A DNA stretch of 5,349 nucleotides. Origin: an uncultured Porphyromonadaceae bacterium. Lineage in GTDB: Bacteria > Bacteroidota > Bacteroidia > Bacteroidales > Porphyromonadaceae. Positions 1 to 5,349 of this stretch are shown one piece after another (the first letter of the stretch is position 1; every line of letters begins with the position of its first letter). A program made the position numbers and the translations under genes. The notes beneath the pieces are model-generated. The model searched no databases. It was given only the letters and a program-made list of their open reading frames with translations, and was not told where the DNA came from. The stretch is taken from positions 1-5,349 of the forward strand of contig CAMYAB010000027.1 in the NCBI GenBank assembly GCA_947253625.1, read 5' to 3'.

Positions 1-45
1 TTATTGCGTTCGTCTCGTGGGCTCGGAGATGTGTATAAGAGACAG
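1..45 (+). other. Illumina Nextera/Tn5 adapter left at the contig end (artefact)
   Basis: Bases 12-45 match the 34-base Nextera Read 2 transposase adapter exactly, as I know it. Bases 27-45 are the 19-bp Tn5 mosaic end AGATGTGTATAAGAGACAG. Bases 2-11 would fit a 10-base i7 index, with base 1 as the last T of the P7 primer; that part is inferred. This is library-construction sequence that escaped trimming, not a natural transposon end: no transposase gene is present and the bases abut the sequence edge. Genomic sequence starts at 46. Anything annotated across 1-45 should be trimmed. Confidence 0.97.
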
Positions 46-99
46 GTGCGGGGCAGTGGGGGCCTCGTCCAAGAAGGTGTGGGTGATCTCTCTACTCAT
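46..99 (-). CDS. sufD: Probable SufD, N-terminal 18 codons only (truncated by adapter)
   Basis: An ATG at 99-97 overlaps the sufC stop in the ATGA arrangement typical of translational coupling. The genomic part encodes MSREITHTFLDEAPTAPH and is then cut by adapter at 45. Eighteen residues are too few to recognise a family. The SufD call rests on context: sufB and sufC lie just upstream in the same orientation, and sufD usually follows sufC in Bacteroidota. SufD pairs with SufB and SufC in the cytoplasmic SufBC2D scaffold complex and is linked to iron supply for cluster assembly. The frame happens to run on through the adapter (LSLIHISEPTRRTQ) to a TAA at 3-1, so the apparent 32-residue complete ORF is false. 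A different gene here cannot be excluded. Confidence 0.65.
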
Positions 100-848
100 G
101 ACTCCGCCTCCTCCTTGATCCAGTCGTAGCCCTTTTGGTCCAGCTCGAGTGCCAGCTCGGGGCCACCGTTTTTGACAATCCTACCATTCAGCAGGACATG
201 CACATAGTCGGGCTTGGCCAGGTCGAGCAACCTCTGGTAGTGGGTGATGATGATGGCAGAAAAGTCCGCCCCTCTCATGCTGTTGATCCCATGTGCCACT
301 ATGCGCAGGGCATCGACATCCAGTCCGGAGTCGGTCTCGTCGAGTACAGCGAGTGTGGGACGAAGCAGTAGCATCTGGAAGATCTCGTTTCGCTTTTTCT
401 CTCCTCCGGAAAAGCCGACATTGACATGTCGTGATGAGAATTTTCCGGACATCTCGACGATCTTTTGCTTTTCCCGAACGAGCTTGAGAAACTCGGATGC
501 ACTGAGTGGTTGCTGTCCGTCGGCAGTGCGTCGGGCATTGAGTGCGGTGCGGAGAAAGTTGACCATCGTGACCCCTGGGATCTCGACCGGGTACTGAAAA
601 CTCATGAATACTCCGGCGTGTGCGCGCTCGTCCGGCTCCATCTCCAGGAGGTCTCTGCCGTTGTAGATGATGGACCCTTGGGTGACCTCGTATGCGGGGT
701 GTCCGGTGATGACATTGGAGAGGGTGCTCTTGCCGGAGCCATTGGGCCCCATGATGGCGTGTACCTCTCCGGAGGGGATGGTCAGGTTGATTCCTTTTAG
801 GATCTCCTTGCCATCGATATTGGCGTGTAGGTTTTTTATCTCTAACAT
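96..848 (-). CDS. sufC: SufC, Fe-S cluster assembly ABC-type ATPase
   Basis: Cytoplasmic ATPase of the SufBCD scaffold; ATP binding and SufC dimerisation drive the changes in SufB-SufD that allow cluster assembly. The 250-residue length is normal for SufC. All ABC motifs are visible: Walker A GPNGSGKST (residues 34-42), Q-loop Gln85 in the SufC-typical SFQYP, signature SGGEKKR (147-153), Walker B with D170 and catalytic E171 in LAVLDETD, D-loop SGLD (174-177), and switch His203 in ITHY. The SufC-specific forms SGGEKKRNE and DETDSGLD separate it from transport ABC proteins. No transmembrane segment is present. The start at 848 gives the expected MLEIKNLHA N-terminus; no Shine-Dalgarno is seen, but the leader is A-rich (AAACAAA before ATG), as is common in Bacteroidota. 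It lies 56 bp after sufB and overlaps the following gene by ATGA. It appears intact. Confidence 0.97.
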   Translation of the reverse strand: MLEIKNLHANIDGKEILKGINLTIPSGEVHAIMGPNGSGKSTLSNVITGHPAYEVTQGSIIYNGRDLLEMEPDERAHAGVFMSFQYPVEIPGVTMVNFLRTALNARRTADGQQPLSASEFLKLVREKQKIVEMSGKFSSRHVNVGFSGGEKKRNEIFQMLLLRPTLAVLDETDSGLDVDALRIVAHGINSMRGADFSAIIITHYQRLLDLAKPDYVHVLLNGRIVKNGGPELALELDQKGYDWIKEEAES

Positions 849-904
849 TTTGTTTGGCGGTATTTATGTGGTGGTGTGGAGGCTGTGAGGCGACCGTCGA
901 AGGG

Positions 905-2353
905 TCAGCCCACAGTACCCTCAAGTGAAATAGAGAGGAGCTTCTGAGCCTCTACGGCAAACTCCATGGGTAGGTGATCCAGCACCTCTCGTGAGTAGCC
1001 GTTGACGATGAGTCCGATGGCCTCCTCCTCGGGGATTCCTCTCTGGGTGCAATAAAAGAGCTGATCCTCGCTGATCTTGGAGGTAGTGGCCTCGTGCTCG
1101 ATGATTCCGCTGTCGTTTTGCACATCGGTGTAGGGAAATGTATGTGCCCCACAACGGTCTCCGACGAGCAGGGAGTCGCACTGCGAGTGGTTGCGCGCTC
1201 CTGTGGCATTGGGGCCGATATAGACGAGCCCACGGTAGCTATTTTGGCTCTGCCCGGCCGATATCCCCTTGGAGACGATACGGCTGCGGGTGTTTTTGCC
1301 TATATGGATCATCTTGGTGCCGGTATCGGCTTGCTGATAGTTGTTGGTGACAGCCACGGAGTAAAACTCCCCGACACTGTCGTCGCCCTTGAGGATGCAG
1401 CTGGGGTACTTCCATGTAATGGCGGAGCCGGTCTCGACCTGTGTCCAAAAGATCTTGGAGCGATCGCCTCGGCAGAGCCCGCGCTTGGTCACAAAGTTGT
1501 AGATCCCGCCCTTGCCCTCCTTGTCGCCGGGGAACCAGTTTTGGACTGTAGAGTACTTGACCTCAGCGTCCGTCTCTGCTATGATCTCGACAATGGCGGC
1601 ATGGAGTTGGTTTTCGTCTCGCATGGGGGCGGTACATCCCTCTAGATAGGAGACATAAGCACCCTCCTCGGCCACAATCAGCGTCCGCTCAAATTGCCCG
1701 GTGTTTAGGGCATTGATCCGGAAGTAGGTGCTGAGCTCCATGGGACAGCGTACCCCCTTGGGGATGTAGACAAAGGAGCCATCGGAGAAGACTGCGGAAT
1801 TGAGGGCAGCGAAGAAGTTGTCTCGCGCCGGCACCACCGTGCCCATGTACTTGCGGACGAGGTCCGGATAGCTGCGTATGGCCTCGCTGATGGGGCAAAA
1901 GATGATCCCTTTTTCTGCCAGCTTGTCCTGGAATGTGGTACGCACGGAGACGGAGTCCATGACGGCATCCACAGCGTAGCCCGCCAGCAACTTGCGTTCG
2001 TTGACCGGTATTCCCAGCTTTTCAAACGTCCGCTCCAGCTCGGGATCCATTGGCTCGTCGGCATTTTTTTTCTGCACAGGGCGGGCAAAGTAGATGATAT
2101 CCTGGTAGTCAATGGGCGGGATCTGCAGGTGTGCCCACCGAGGCATCTCCATCTTTTGCCACACCCTAAAGGCATCCAGTCGGTACTCTAGCATCCAGTC
2201 CGGCTCCTCTTTTTTGGCAGAGATCAGGCGAATCGTCTCTTCGCTGAGTCCTTTGGGGATATACTCGGTATGGATGTCGGTCGTGAAGCCATACTTGTAC
2301 TCCCGACCGGTGATGTCGTCTAGTATTTCGTCAAATGATTGTTGTTCTGTCAT
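905..2353 (-). CDS. sufB: SufB, Fe-S cluster assembly scaffold protein
   Basis: Scaffold subunit on which the nascent iron-sulfur cluster is built from sulfur delivered by a SufS-type cysteine desulfurase; it acts in the cytoplasm with SufC and SufD. The length of 482 residues is typical. The N-terminal helical part (about 1-130) is followed by the beta-helix core. Family landmarks visible are VRCPMELSTYFRIN (201-214), YLEGCTAP with Cys240, QCDSLL with Cys392, CGAHTFPY with Cys401 and HEATTSKI with His420-Glu421. By position and flanking residues, Cys240, Cys392 and Glu421 correspond to E. coli SufB Cys254, Cys405 and Glu434, which are reported as important for sulfur transfer and cluster building, so the protein looks functional. 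The ATG at 2353 yields MTEQQSFDEI, a plausible full N-terminus. It starts 28 bp after cvpA without a Shine-Dalgarno and ends 56 bp before sufC. Confidence 0.97.
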   Translation of the reverse strand: MTEQQSFDEILDDITGREYKYGFTTDIHTEYIPKGLSEETIRLISAKKEEPDWMLEYRLDAFRVWQKMEMPRWAHLQIPPIDYQDIIYFARPVQKKNADEPMDPELERTFEKLGIPVNERKLLAGYAVDAVMDSVSVRTTFQDKLAEKGIIFCPISEAIRSYPDLVRKYMGTVVPARDNFFAALNSAVFSDGSFVYIPKGVRCPMELSTYFRINALNTGQFERTLIVAEEGAYVSYLEGCTAPMRDENQLHAAIVEIIAETDAEVKYSTVQNWFPGDKEGKGGIYNFVTKRGLCRGDRSKIFWTQVETGSAITWKYPSCILKGDDSVGEFYSVAVTNNYQQADTGTKMIHIGKNTRSRIVSKGISAGQSQNSYRGLVYIGPNATGARNHSQCDSLLVGDRCGAHTFPYTDVQNDSGIIEHEATTSKISEDQLFYCTQRGIPEEEAIGLIVNGYSREVLDHLPMEFAVEAQKLLSISLEGTVG

Positions 2354-2381
2354 ATCTTAGTCGTTTTGGGCGACAGCGCGA

Positions 2382-2867
2382 TCACGGTATGGGATCCGGT
2401 GCCGTTTCCCCTCGGTGAAGAAACAACTGATCGGGGCAAAATGTTTGTCCAAAGTCCAGGAGCAGGTCCCTCAGCAAAAAGCCGGATGGCAACTCCGGCA
2501 ACCCGTACATGGACGATAGCAGGCACCACCCCTGTAGGAGGACGCTCAGGAGGAGGAGGGTCACACAGAGGGAGAGCAACAAGCCCCCCACCTTGTCCAG
2601 CAAGCCCAGTGACACCGACAGGATGGGAACGAGGAGCTTTCGGAGCATTCCCAGCCCAACCCAAGTGACCAAAAAGGCCAAGAGCTGTGGCCAAAAACCA
2701 ACCCCCACTCCCATACATCCCACCACGTAGGGTAGCACATAGCCGGAGAGGCTGATAGCACCCACCAGCGCAAGGAGGGAGAGAAACTGATCCACCGCAC
2801 CACAACGCCACCCATGCAGAGCGGCCCCGGCCAGCATGACGACCGATACTATATCAAGCCAGTGCAT
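2382..2867 (-). CDS. CvpA family inner-membrane protein
   Basis: A 161-residue hydrophobic protein. The N-terminus MHWLDIVSVVMLAGAALHGW, followed by RCGAVDQ and a run of membrane segments, fits the CvpA (colicin V production) family pattern WLDI...G-R-G--Q. I see four likely membrane segments at about 4-20, 28-50, 57-77 and 91-113, with LDKVGGLLLSL (90-100) matching the conserved spot before the last segment. The tail of about 45 residues is polar to mixed and ends in PDPIP. E. coli CvpA was named for colicin V production and is linked to envelope stress and bile tolerance; the biochemical role is unknown, and nothing here fixes it. A cvpA-like gene between infB and sufB is an arrangement I recall from Bacteroidales. 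It is 28 bp upstream of sufB, so probably co-transcribed with it, and is separated from infB by a terminator. Family call from pattern only. Confidence 0.8.
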   Translation of the reverse strand: MHWLDIVSVVMLAGAALHGWRCGAVDQFLSLLALVGAISLSGYVLPYVVGCMGVGVGFWPQLLAFLVTWVGLGMLRKLLVPILSVSLGLLDKVGGLLLSLCVTLLLLSVLLQGWCLLSSMYGLPELPSGFLLRDLLLDFGQTFCPDQLFLHRGETAPDPIP

Positions 2868-2898
2868 AGACAGATGATTCTTCGCAGGTAAGCAGTGG

Positions 2899-2931
2899 CA
2901 TGTTTATTGTCGGGCAGACCCACACACCAAA
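2899..2931 (-). promoter_or_regulatory. Possible Bacteroidota-type promoter for cvpA-sufBC(D)
   Basis: On the minus strand TTTG (2931-2928) is followed after 21 bases by TAAACATG (2906-2899). The Bacteroidetes consensus is TTTG at -33 and TAnnTTTG at -7 with a spacer of about 19-21. The -33 element and spacing fit; the -7 element matches only four of six defined bases. It lies just after the infB terminator and about 30 bp before the cvpA start, where a promoter would be needed if the terminator is efficient. No other candidate in 2868-2935 looks better. Weak evidence. Confidence 0.27.
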
Positions 2932-2935
2932 GCGC

Positions 2936-2979
2936 AAAAAAAGTACCACGACTCTCCGGAGTCACCGGGGTCGTGGTAC
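2936..2979 (-). terminator. Rho-independent terminator after infB
   Basis: Read on the minus strand, GTACCACGAC (2979-2970) and GTCGTGGTAC (2952-2943) form a perfect 10-bp stem. Inside it CCGG (2968-2965) and CCGG (2959-2956) can pair around a TGACT loop, extending the hairpin past a small internal loop. Seven T residues (2942-2936) follow the stem directly. This is a textbook intrinsic terminator, beginning 10 bases after the infB stop codon. The plus-strand direction lacks a comparable T-run, so it is directional. It suggests that the infB transcript ends here and that the cvpA-suf genes need their own promoter or read-through. Confidence 0.93.
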
Positions 2980-2989
2980 AACTATACTT

Positions 2990-5349
2990 TTAGTCCAAAG
3001 TCCGCTTGACTGCAACCTCACGGTAAGCCTCGATGATGTCTCCGGTCCGGATGTCGTCCAAGCCGGCGATATTGACACCGCACTCTAGTCCGGCGGTCAC
3101 CTCCTTGGCATCATCCTTGTAGCGTTGCAGAGAGGCCAGTTCGCCGGTATGTATCACCACACCATCGCGGATGACCCGTACTTTGTCGCTGCGAGAGATC
3201 TTGCCATCCAGCACAAAACAGCCGGCAATGGTCCCGACTTTGGAGATCTTGAATGTATCGCGTACTTCCAGGTTGGCCGTGACAGTCTCGCGCATCTCCG
3301 GAGAGAGCATGCCCTCCATGGCTGTCTTGACATCATCGAGAGCGTCGTAGATGATCGAGTAGGTGCGGATCTCCACTCCCTCCTCTTCGGCCACACGTCT
3401 GGCACCTTGTGCCGGACGCACCTGGAACCCTATGATCACGGCATTGGAGGCGGCAGCCAGGCTCACATCACTCTCTGTGATCTGTCCAACTGCCTTGTAG
3501 ATCACATTCACGCGTACTTCATCGGTAGATAGCTTCTCGATCGAGTCGGAGAGAGCCTCCACCGATCCATCCATATCTCCCTTGACGATGACATTGAGCT
3601 CCTGCACCTTGCCCTCTGCTATGCGGCGTCCGATATCCATGAGCGATGGGATTCGCTGTGTCCGCTCGCGTTGTTCGCGGTGGAGCTGCTCCCTCTTGGT
3701 GGCGATTTCGCGTACCTCTGCCTCTGTGTCGAGGACGTTGAGCGTCTCTCCTGAGGCCGTGGCACCGTTTAGCCCAAGTATCTTCACCGGCTCGGATGGT
3801 CCCACACTGGTGACGGTGTTGCCGTGCTCGTCAAAGAGTGCCTTCACCCTACCGTAGTTGCTACCGGCTACTATGTGGTCACCGACCTTGAGGGTACCGT
3901 CCTCGATGAGCACCTTGGTCGTATAGCCACGGCCATGCTCCATCGTACTCTCCAGCACGGACCCCACGGCATTCTTATTGGGGTTTGCCTTGAGGTCGAG
4001 CATTTCAGCCTCCAGTAGGACCTTCTCCAGCAATTCGTGTATTCCGATGCCCTTTTTGGCAGAAATCTCCTGGCTCTGGTACTTGCCACCCCAGTCCTCG
4101 ACCAGGTAGTTCATGGCCGCCAGTTCTTCCTTTATACGATCGGGATTGGCACCCTCTCGGTCTATCTTGTTGATCGCAAAGACGATCGGCACACCGGCCA
4201 GCGAGGCATGGCTGATGGCCTCCTTGGTCTGGGGCATCACGCCATCGTCCGCCGCAACCACGATGATCACCACGTCCGTCACCTGCGCACCACGGGCACG
4301 CATCGCCGTAAAGGCTTCGTGTCCTGGGGTGTCGAGGAAGGTGATCGACCGACCATCCTCCAGCTTGACCCGATAGGCGCCCACGTGCTGTGTGATACCG
4401 CCGGCCTCTCGGGATGTCATGTCGGTATTTCGGATAGCATCCAGGAGTGAAGTCTTGCCGTGGTCTACGTGCCCCATCACAGTCACCACCGGTGCACGGG
4501 GTACCAGGTCCTCCTCTCGATCCTCCTCTGTCTCTATCACGTTCATCATCTGTATGTCCACAAACTCCGGCTCAAAACCGTACTCTGTGACAATCATTTC
4601 GATGGTGTCCTTGTCGAGACGCTGGTTGATGCTGACCATCATACCCATGTTGAAAACAAAGGAGATGATGTCGTTCACCGGCACATCCATCAACTGGGAC
4701 AAGTCCGTAGGGGTCACAAACTCCGTGAGCTGCAGCACCTTGCTCTCCAGCTGCTCTTGCTCGAGTTGGAGTCGGGCCTCCTTGCGTCGCTCTTCGCGCT
4801 TATCCTTTCGGTACTTGGCAGATGTGCTACCACCACGGGTACGCCCTTGGATGGCGGCCATGGTCTCCTTGATCTGCTTTTGGATATCCTCTTGGGTCAC
4901 CTCGGGGCGTTGCTCCAGTTTCTTTTGGCGCTTTGCCTTGCGGCCCTTGGGTTGCTGTTGCTGTTGTTGCTGGCGATTACTATCCCTCTTGGTGCGGTCC
5001 GAACGCCCGGGCTCCGTCTTTTGCTCCTTTGCCTGCTTTTCTATATCTACCTTTCCACCCCCTTTTACGATGGTACGCTTCCGCTTCTTGCTTCGCTTGG
5101 GGCGTGTTGGCTCGATGGCATCAAGGTCTACCTTTCCCACCACGGTCACACCGATAGCCTCAGTGGTACCGATGCGGTAGACACCCTCCGTCTTTTCATC
5201 AACTTCCGGCTCAGGCTTCTTCTCCGGCTCAGCCTTCTTCTCCGGCTCAGCCTTCTTCTCCGGCTCAGGCTTCTTCTCCGGCTCAGCCTTCTTCTCCGGC
5301 TCAGGCTTCTTCTCCGGCTCAGCCTTCTTCTCCGGCTCAGCCTTCTTCT
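2990..5349 (-). CDS. infB: Translation initiation factor IF-2, 5' end missing
   Basis: GTPase that brings fMet-tRNA to the 30S subunit and promotes 50S joining. The frame is open from the right edge (first whole codon at 5347) to TAA at 2992-2990, showing about 785 residues; Bacteroidota IF-2 is nearer 950-1000, so about 200 are missing. Numbered from the GTG at 5149: a lysine-rich region with Q60-Q66; an IF2-N-like domain about 139-192 (VLQLTEFVTPTDLSQL); G domain with G1 GHVDHGKT 226-233, switch I GITQH 251-255, G3 DTPGHE 273-278, G4 NKID 327-330 and G5 SAKKG 363-367; domain II about 395-480; domain III about 500-605; C-terminal fMet-tRNA-binding domain about 625-715 with Cys644 and Cys690 in the usual GC(F/Y)V and ECG settings. 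The GTG at 5149 is an internal Val: upstream, in frame, VYRIGTTEAIGV leads into TVVGKVDLDAI, a stretch conserved in Bacteroidota IF-2. All catalytic motifs, including the G3 His, are present. Confidence 0.97.
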   Translation of the reverse strand, partial: KKAEPEKKAEPEKKPEPEKKAEPEKKPEPEKKAEPEKKAEPEKKPEPEVDEKTEGVYRIGTTEAIGVTVVGKVDLDAIEPTRPKRSKKRKRTIVKGGGKVDIEKQAKEQKTEPGRSDRTKRDSNRQQQQQQQPKGRKAKRQKKLEQRPEVTQEDIQKQIKETMAAIQGRTRGGSTSAKYRKDKREERRKEARLQLEQEQLESKVLQLTEFVTPTDLSQLMDVPVNDIISFVFNMGMMVSINQRLDKDTIEMIVTEYGFEPEFVDIQMMNVIETEEDREEDLVPRAPVVTVMGHVDHGKTSLLDAIRNTDMTSREAGGITQHVGAYRVKLEDGRSITFLDTPGHEAFTAMRARGAQVTDVVIIVVAADDGVMPQTKEAISHASLAGVPIVFAINKIDREGANPDRIKEELAAMNYLVEDWGGKYQSQEISAKKGIGIHELLEKVLLEAEMLDLKANPNKNAVGSVLESTMEHGRGYTTKVLIEDGTLKVGDHIVAGSNYGRVKALFDEHGNTVTSVGPSEPVKILGLNGATASGETLNVLDTEAEVREIATKREQLHREQRERTQRIPSLMDIGRRIAEGKVQELNVIVKGDMDGSVEALSDSIEKLSTDEVRVNVIYKAVGQITESDVSLAAASNAVIIGFQVRPAQGARRVAEEEGVEIRTYSIIYDALDDVKTAMEGMLSPEMRETVTANLEVRDTFKISKVGTIAGCFVLDGKISRSDKVRVIRDGVVIHTGELASLQRYKDDAKEVTAGLECGVNIAGLDDIRTGDIIEAYREVAVKRTLD
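4952..4972 (-). repeat. Heptaglutamine run inside infB
   Basis: Seven consecutive Gln codons, mixing CAA and CAG, lie in the basic, disordered N-terminal linker of IF-2 between SNR and PKGRKAKRQKK. The mixed codons mean it is not a pure trinucleotide microsatellite, so slippage should be limited. Most likely flexible linker sequence with no catalytic role. Confidence 0.9.
5199..5349 (-). repeat. 18-bp tandem repeat encoding KK(A/P)EPE in the IF-2 N-terminal region
   Basis: Seven complete, nearly identical 18-bp units occupy 5217-5342, plus-strand form ttcttctccggctcagcc or the same ending in ggc. Seven bases of an eighth unit reach the window edge, and a degenerate unit lies at 5199-5216. 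Read as infB codons each unit gives KK(A/P)EPE; the only difference between full units is one base switching GCT (Ala) to CCT (Pro). From the edge inward the third residue is A, A, P, A, P, A, A, then P in the last, partly diverged unit, whose end reads EPEVD. The period is a multiple of three, so copy-number changes keep the frame. The product is a charged, Pro-spaced, probably disordered segment. The true copy number is unknown because the sequence ends inside the array. Confidence 0.95.

Noticed and set aside
27..45. Transposon end (Tn5 mosaic end) as a natural mobile element
   Set aside because: It continues into the synthetic Nextera primer sequence and the sequence edge; no transposase or second end is present.
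849..904. Regulatory hairpin or attenuator between sufB and sufC
   Set aside because: No stem longer than about four pairs with a workable loop and no T-run; it looks like a plain intergenic spacer.
181..924. 247-codon minus-strand ORF overlapping sufC in another frame
   Set aside because: Arg/His/Pro-rich out-of-frame translation of sufC, which has every ABC motif in its own frame.
1094..1645. 183-codon plus-strand ORF opposite sufB
   Set aside because: Wholly antisense to the catalytic core of sufB, with no recognisable motif.
2350..2811. 153-codon minus-strand ORF overlapping cvpA
   Set aside because: Gly/Pro-rich translation in a different frame; the 2382-2867 frame has regular membrane segments and CvpA landmarks, so it is preferred.
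4392..5180. 262-codon plus-strand ORF opposite infB
   Set aside because: Ser/Cys-rich, low-complexity translation lying antisense to the conserved IF-2 frame; no start context or family resemblance, so it is a shadow of codon bias.
5199..5349. CRISPR-like array
   Set aside because: The units are directly adjacent 18-bp repeats without spacers, in frame with infB.

Overview
The window looks like a contig of about 5.3 kb from a Bacteroidota genome, most likely of the order Bacteroidales and plausibly Porphyromonas or a relative. The reasons are the order infB - cvpA-like - sufB - sufC - (sufD), which I recall from Porphyromonas-type genomes, the lysine-rich Bacteroidota type of IF-2 N-terminal region, start codons without a Shine-Dalgarno sequence, and G+C in the mid-50s % by eye. 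This assignment is inference from memory, not a database match. All recognised genes lie on the minus strand, so in transcription order they run from the right edge to the left edge.

Right part (2990-5349): infB, translation initiation factor IF-2, missing its 5' end. All GTPase motifs and the C-terminal fMet-tRNA-binding region are present. The N-terminal region holds a heptaglutamine run and, at the window edge, an 18-bp tandem repeat encoding KK(A/P)EPE. The frame is open to the edge, and the GTG at 5149 is an internal valine codon. Ten bases after the stop lies a strong intrinsic terminator (2936-2979).

Middle (2382-2867): a small membrane protein of the CvpA family. The 122-bp gap between it and infB holds the terminator and one weak promoter candidate.

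Left part (46-2353): sufB, sufC and the first 18 codons of what is probably sufD. They encode the SufBCD iron-sulfur cluster scaffold: SufC is the ABC ATPase that drives SufB and SufD. cvpA and sufB are 28 bp apart, sufB and sufC 56 bp apart, and sufC and the next gene overlap by ATGA, which suggests one transcription unit.

Left edge (1-45): not genomic. Bases 12-45 are the Illumina Nextera (Tn5) Read 2 adapter including the 19-bp mosaic end, with probable index bases before it. By chance the adapter continues the sufD frame and adds a TAA stop, giving a false 'complete' 32-residue ORF. One end of the sequence therefore lies in adapter and the other inside a tandem repeat, which suggests the window is a whole contig. 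I see no phage, CRISPR, insertion sequence, RNA gene or undescribed system; the genes are conserved housekeeping genes.
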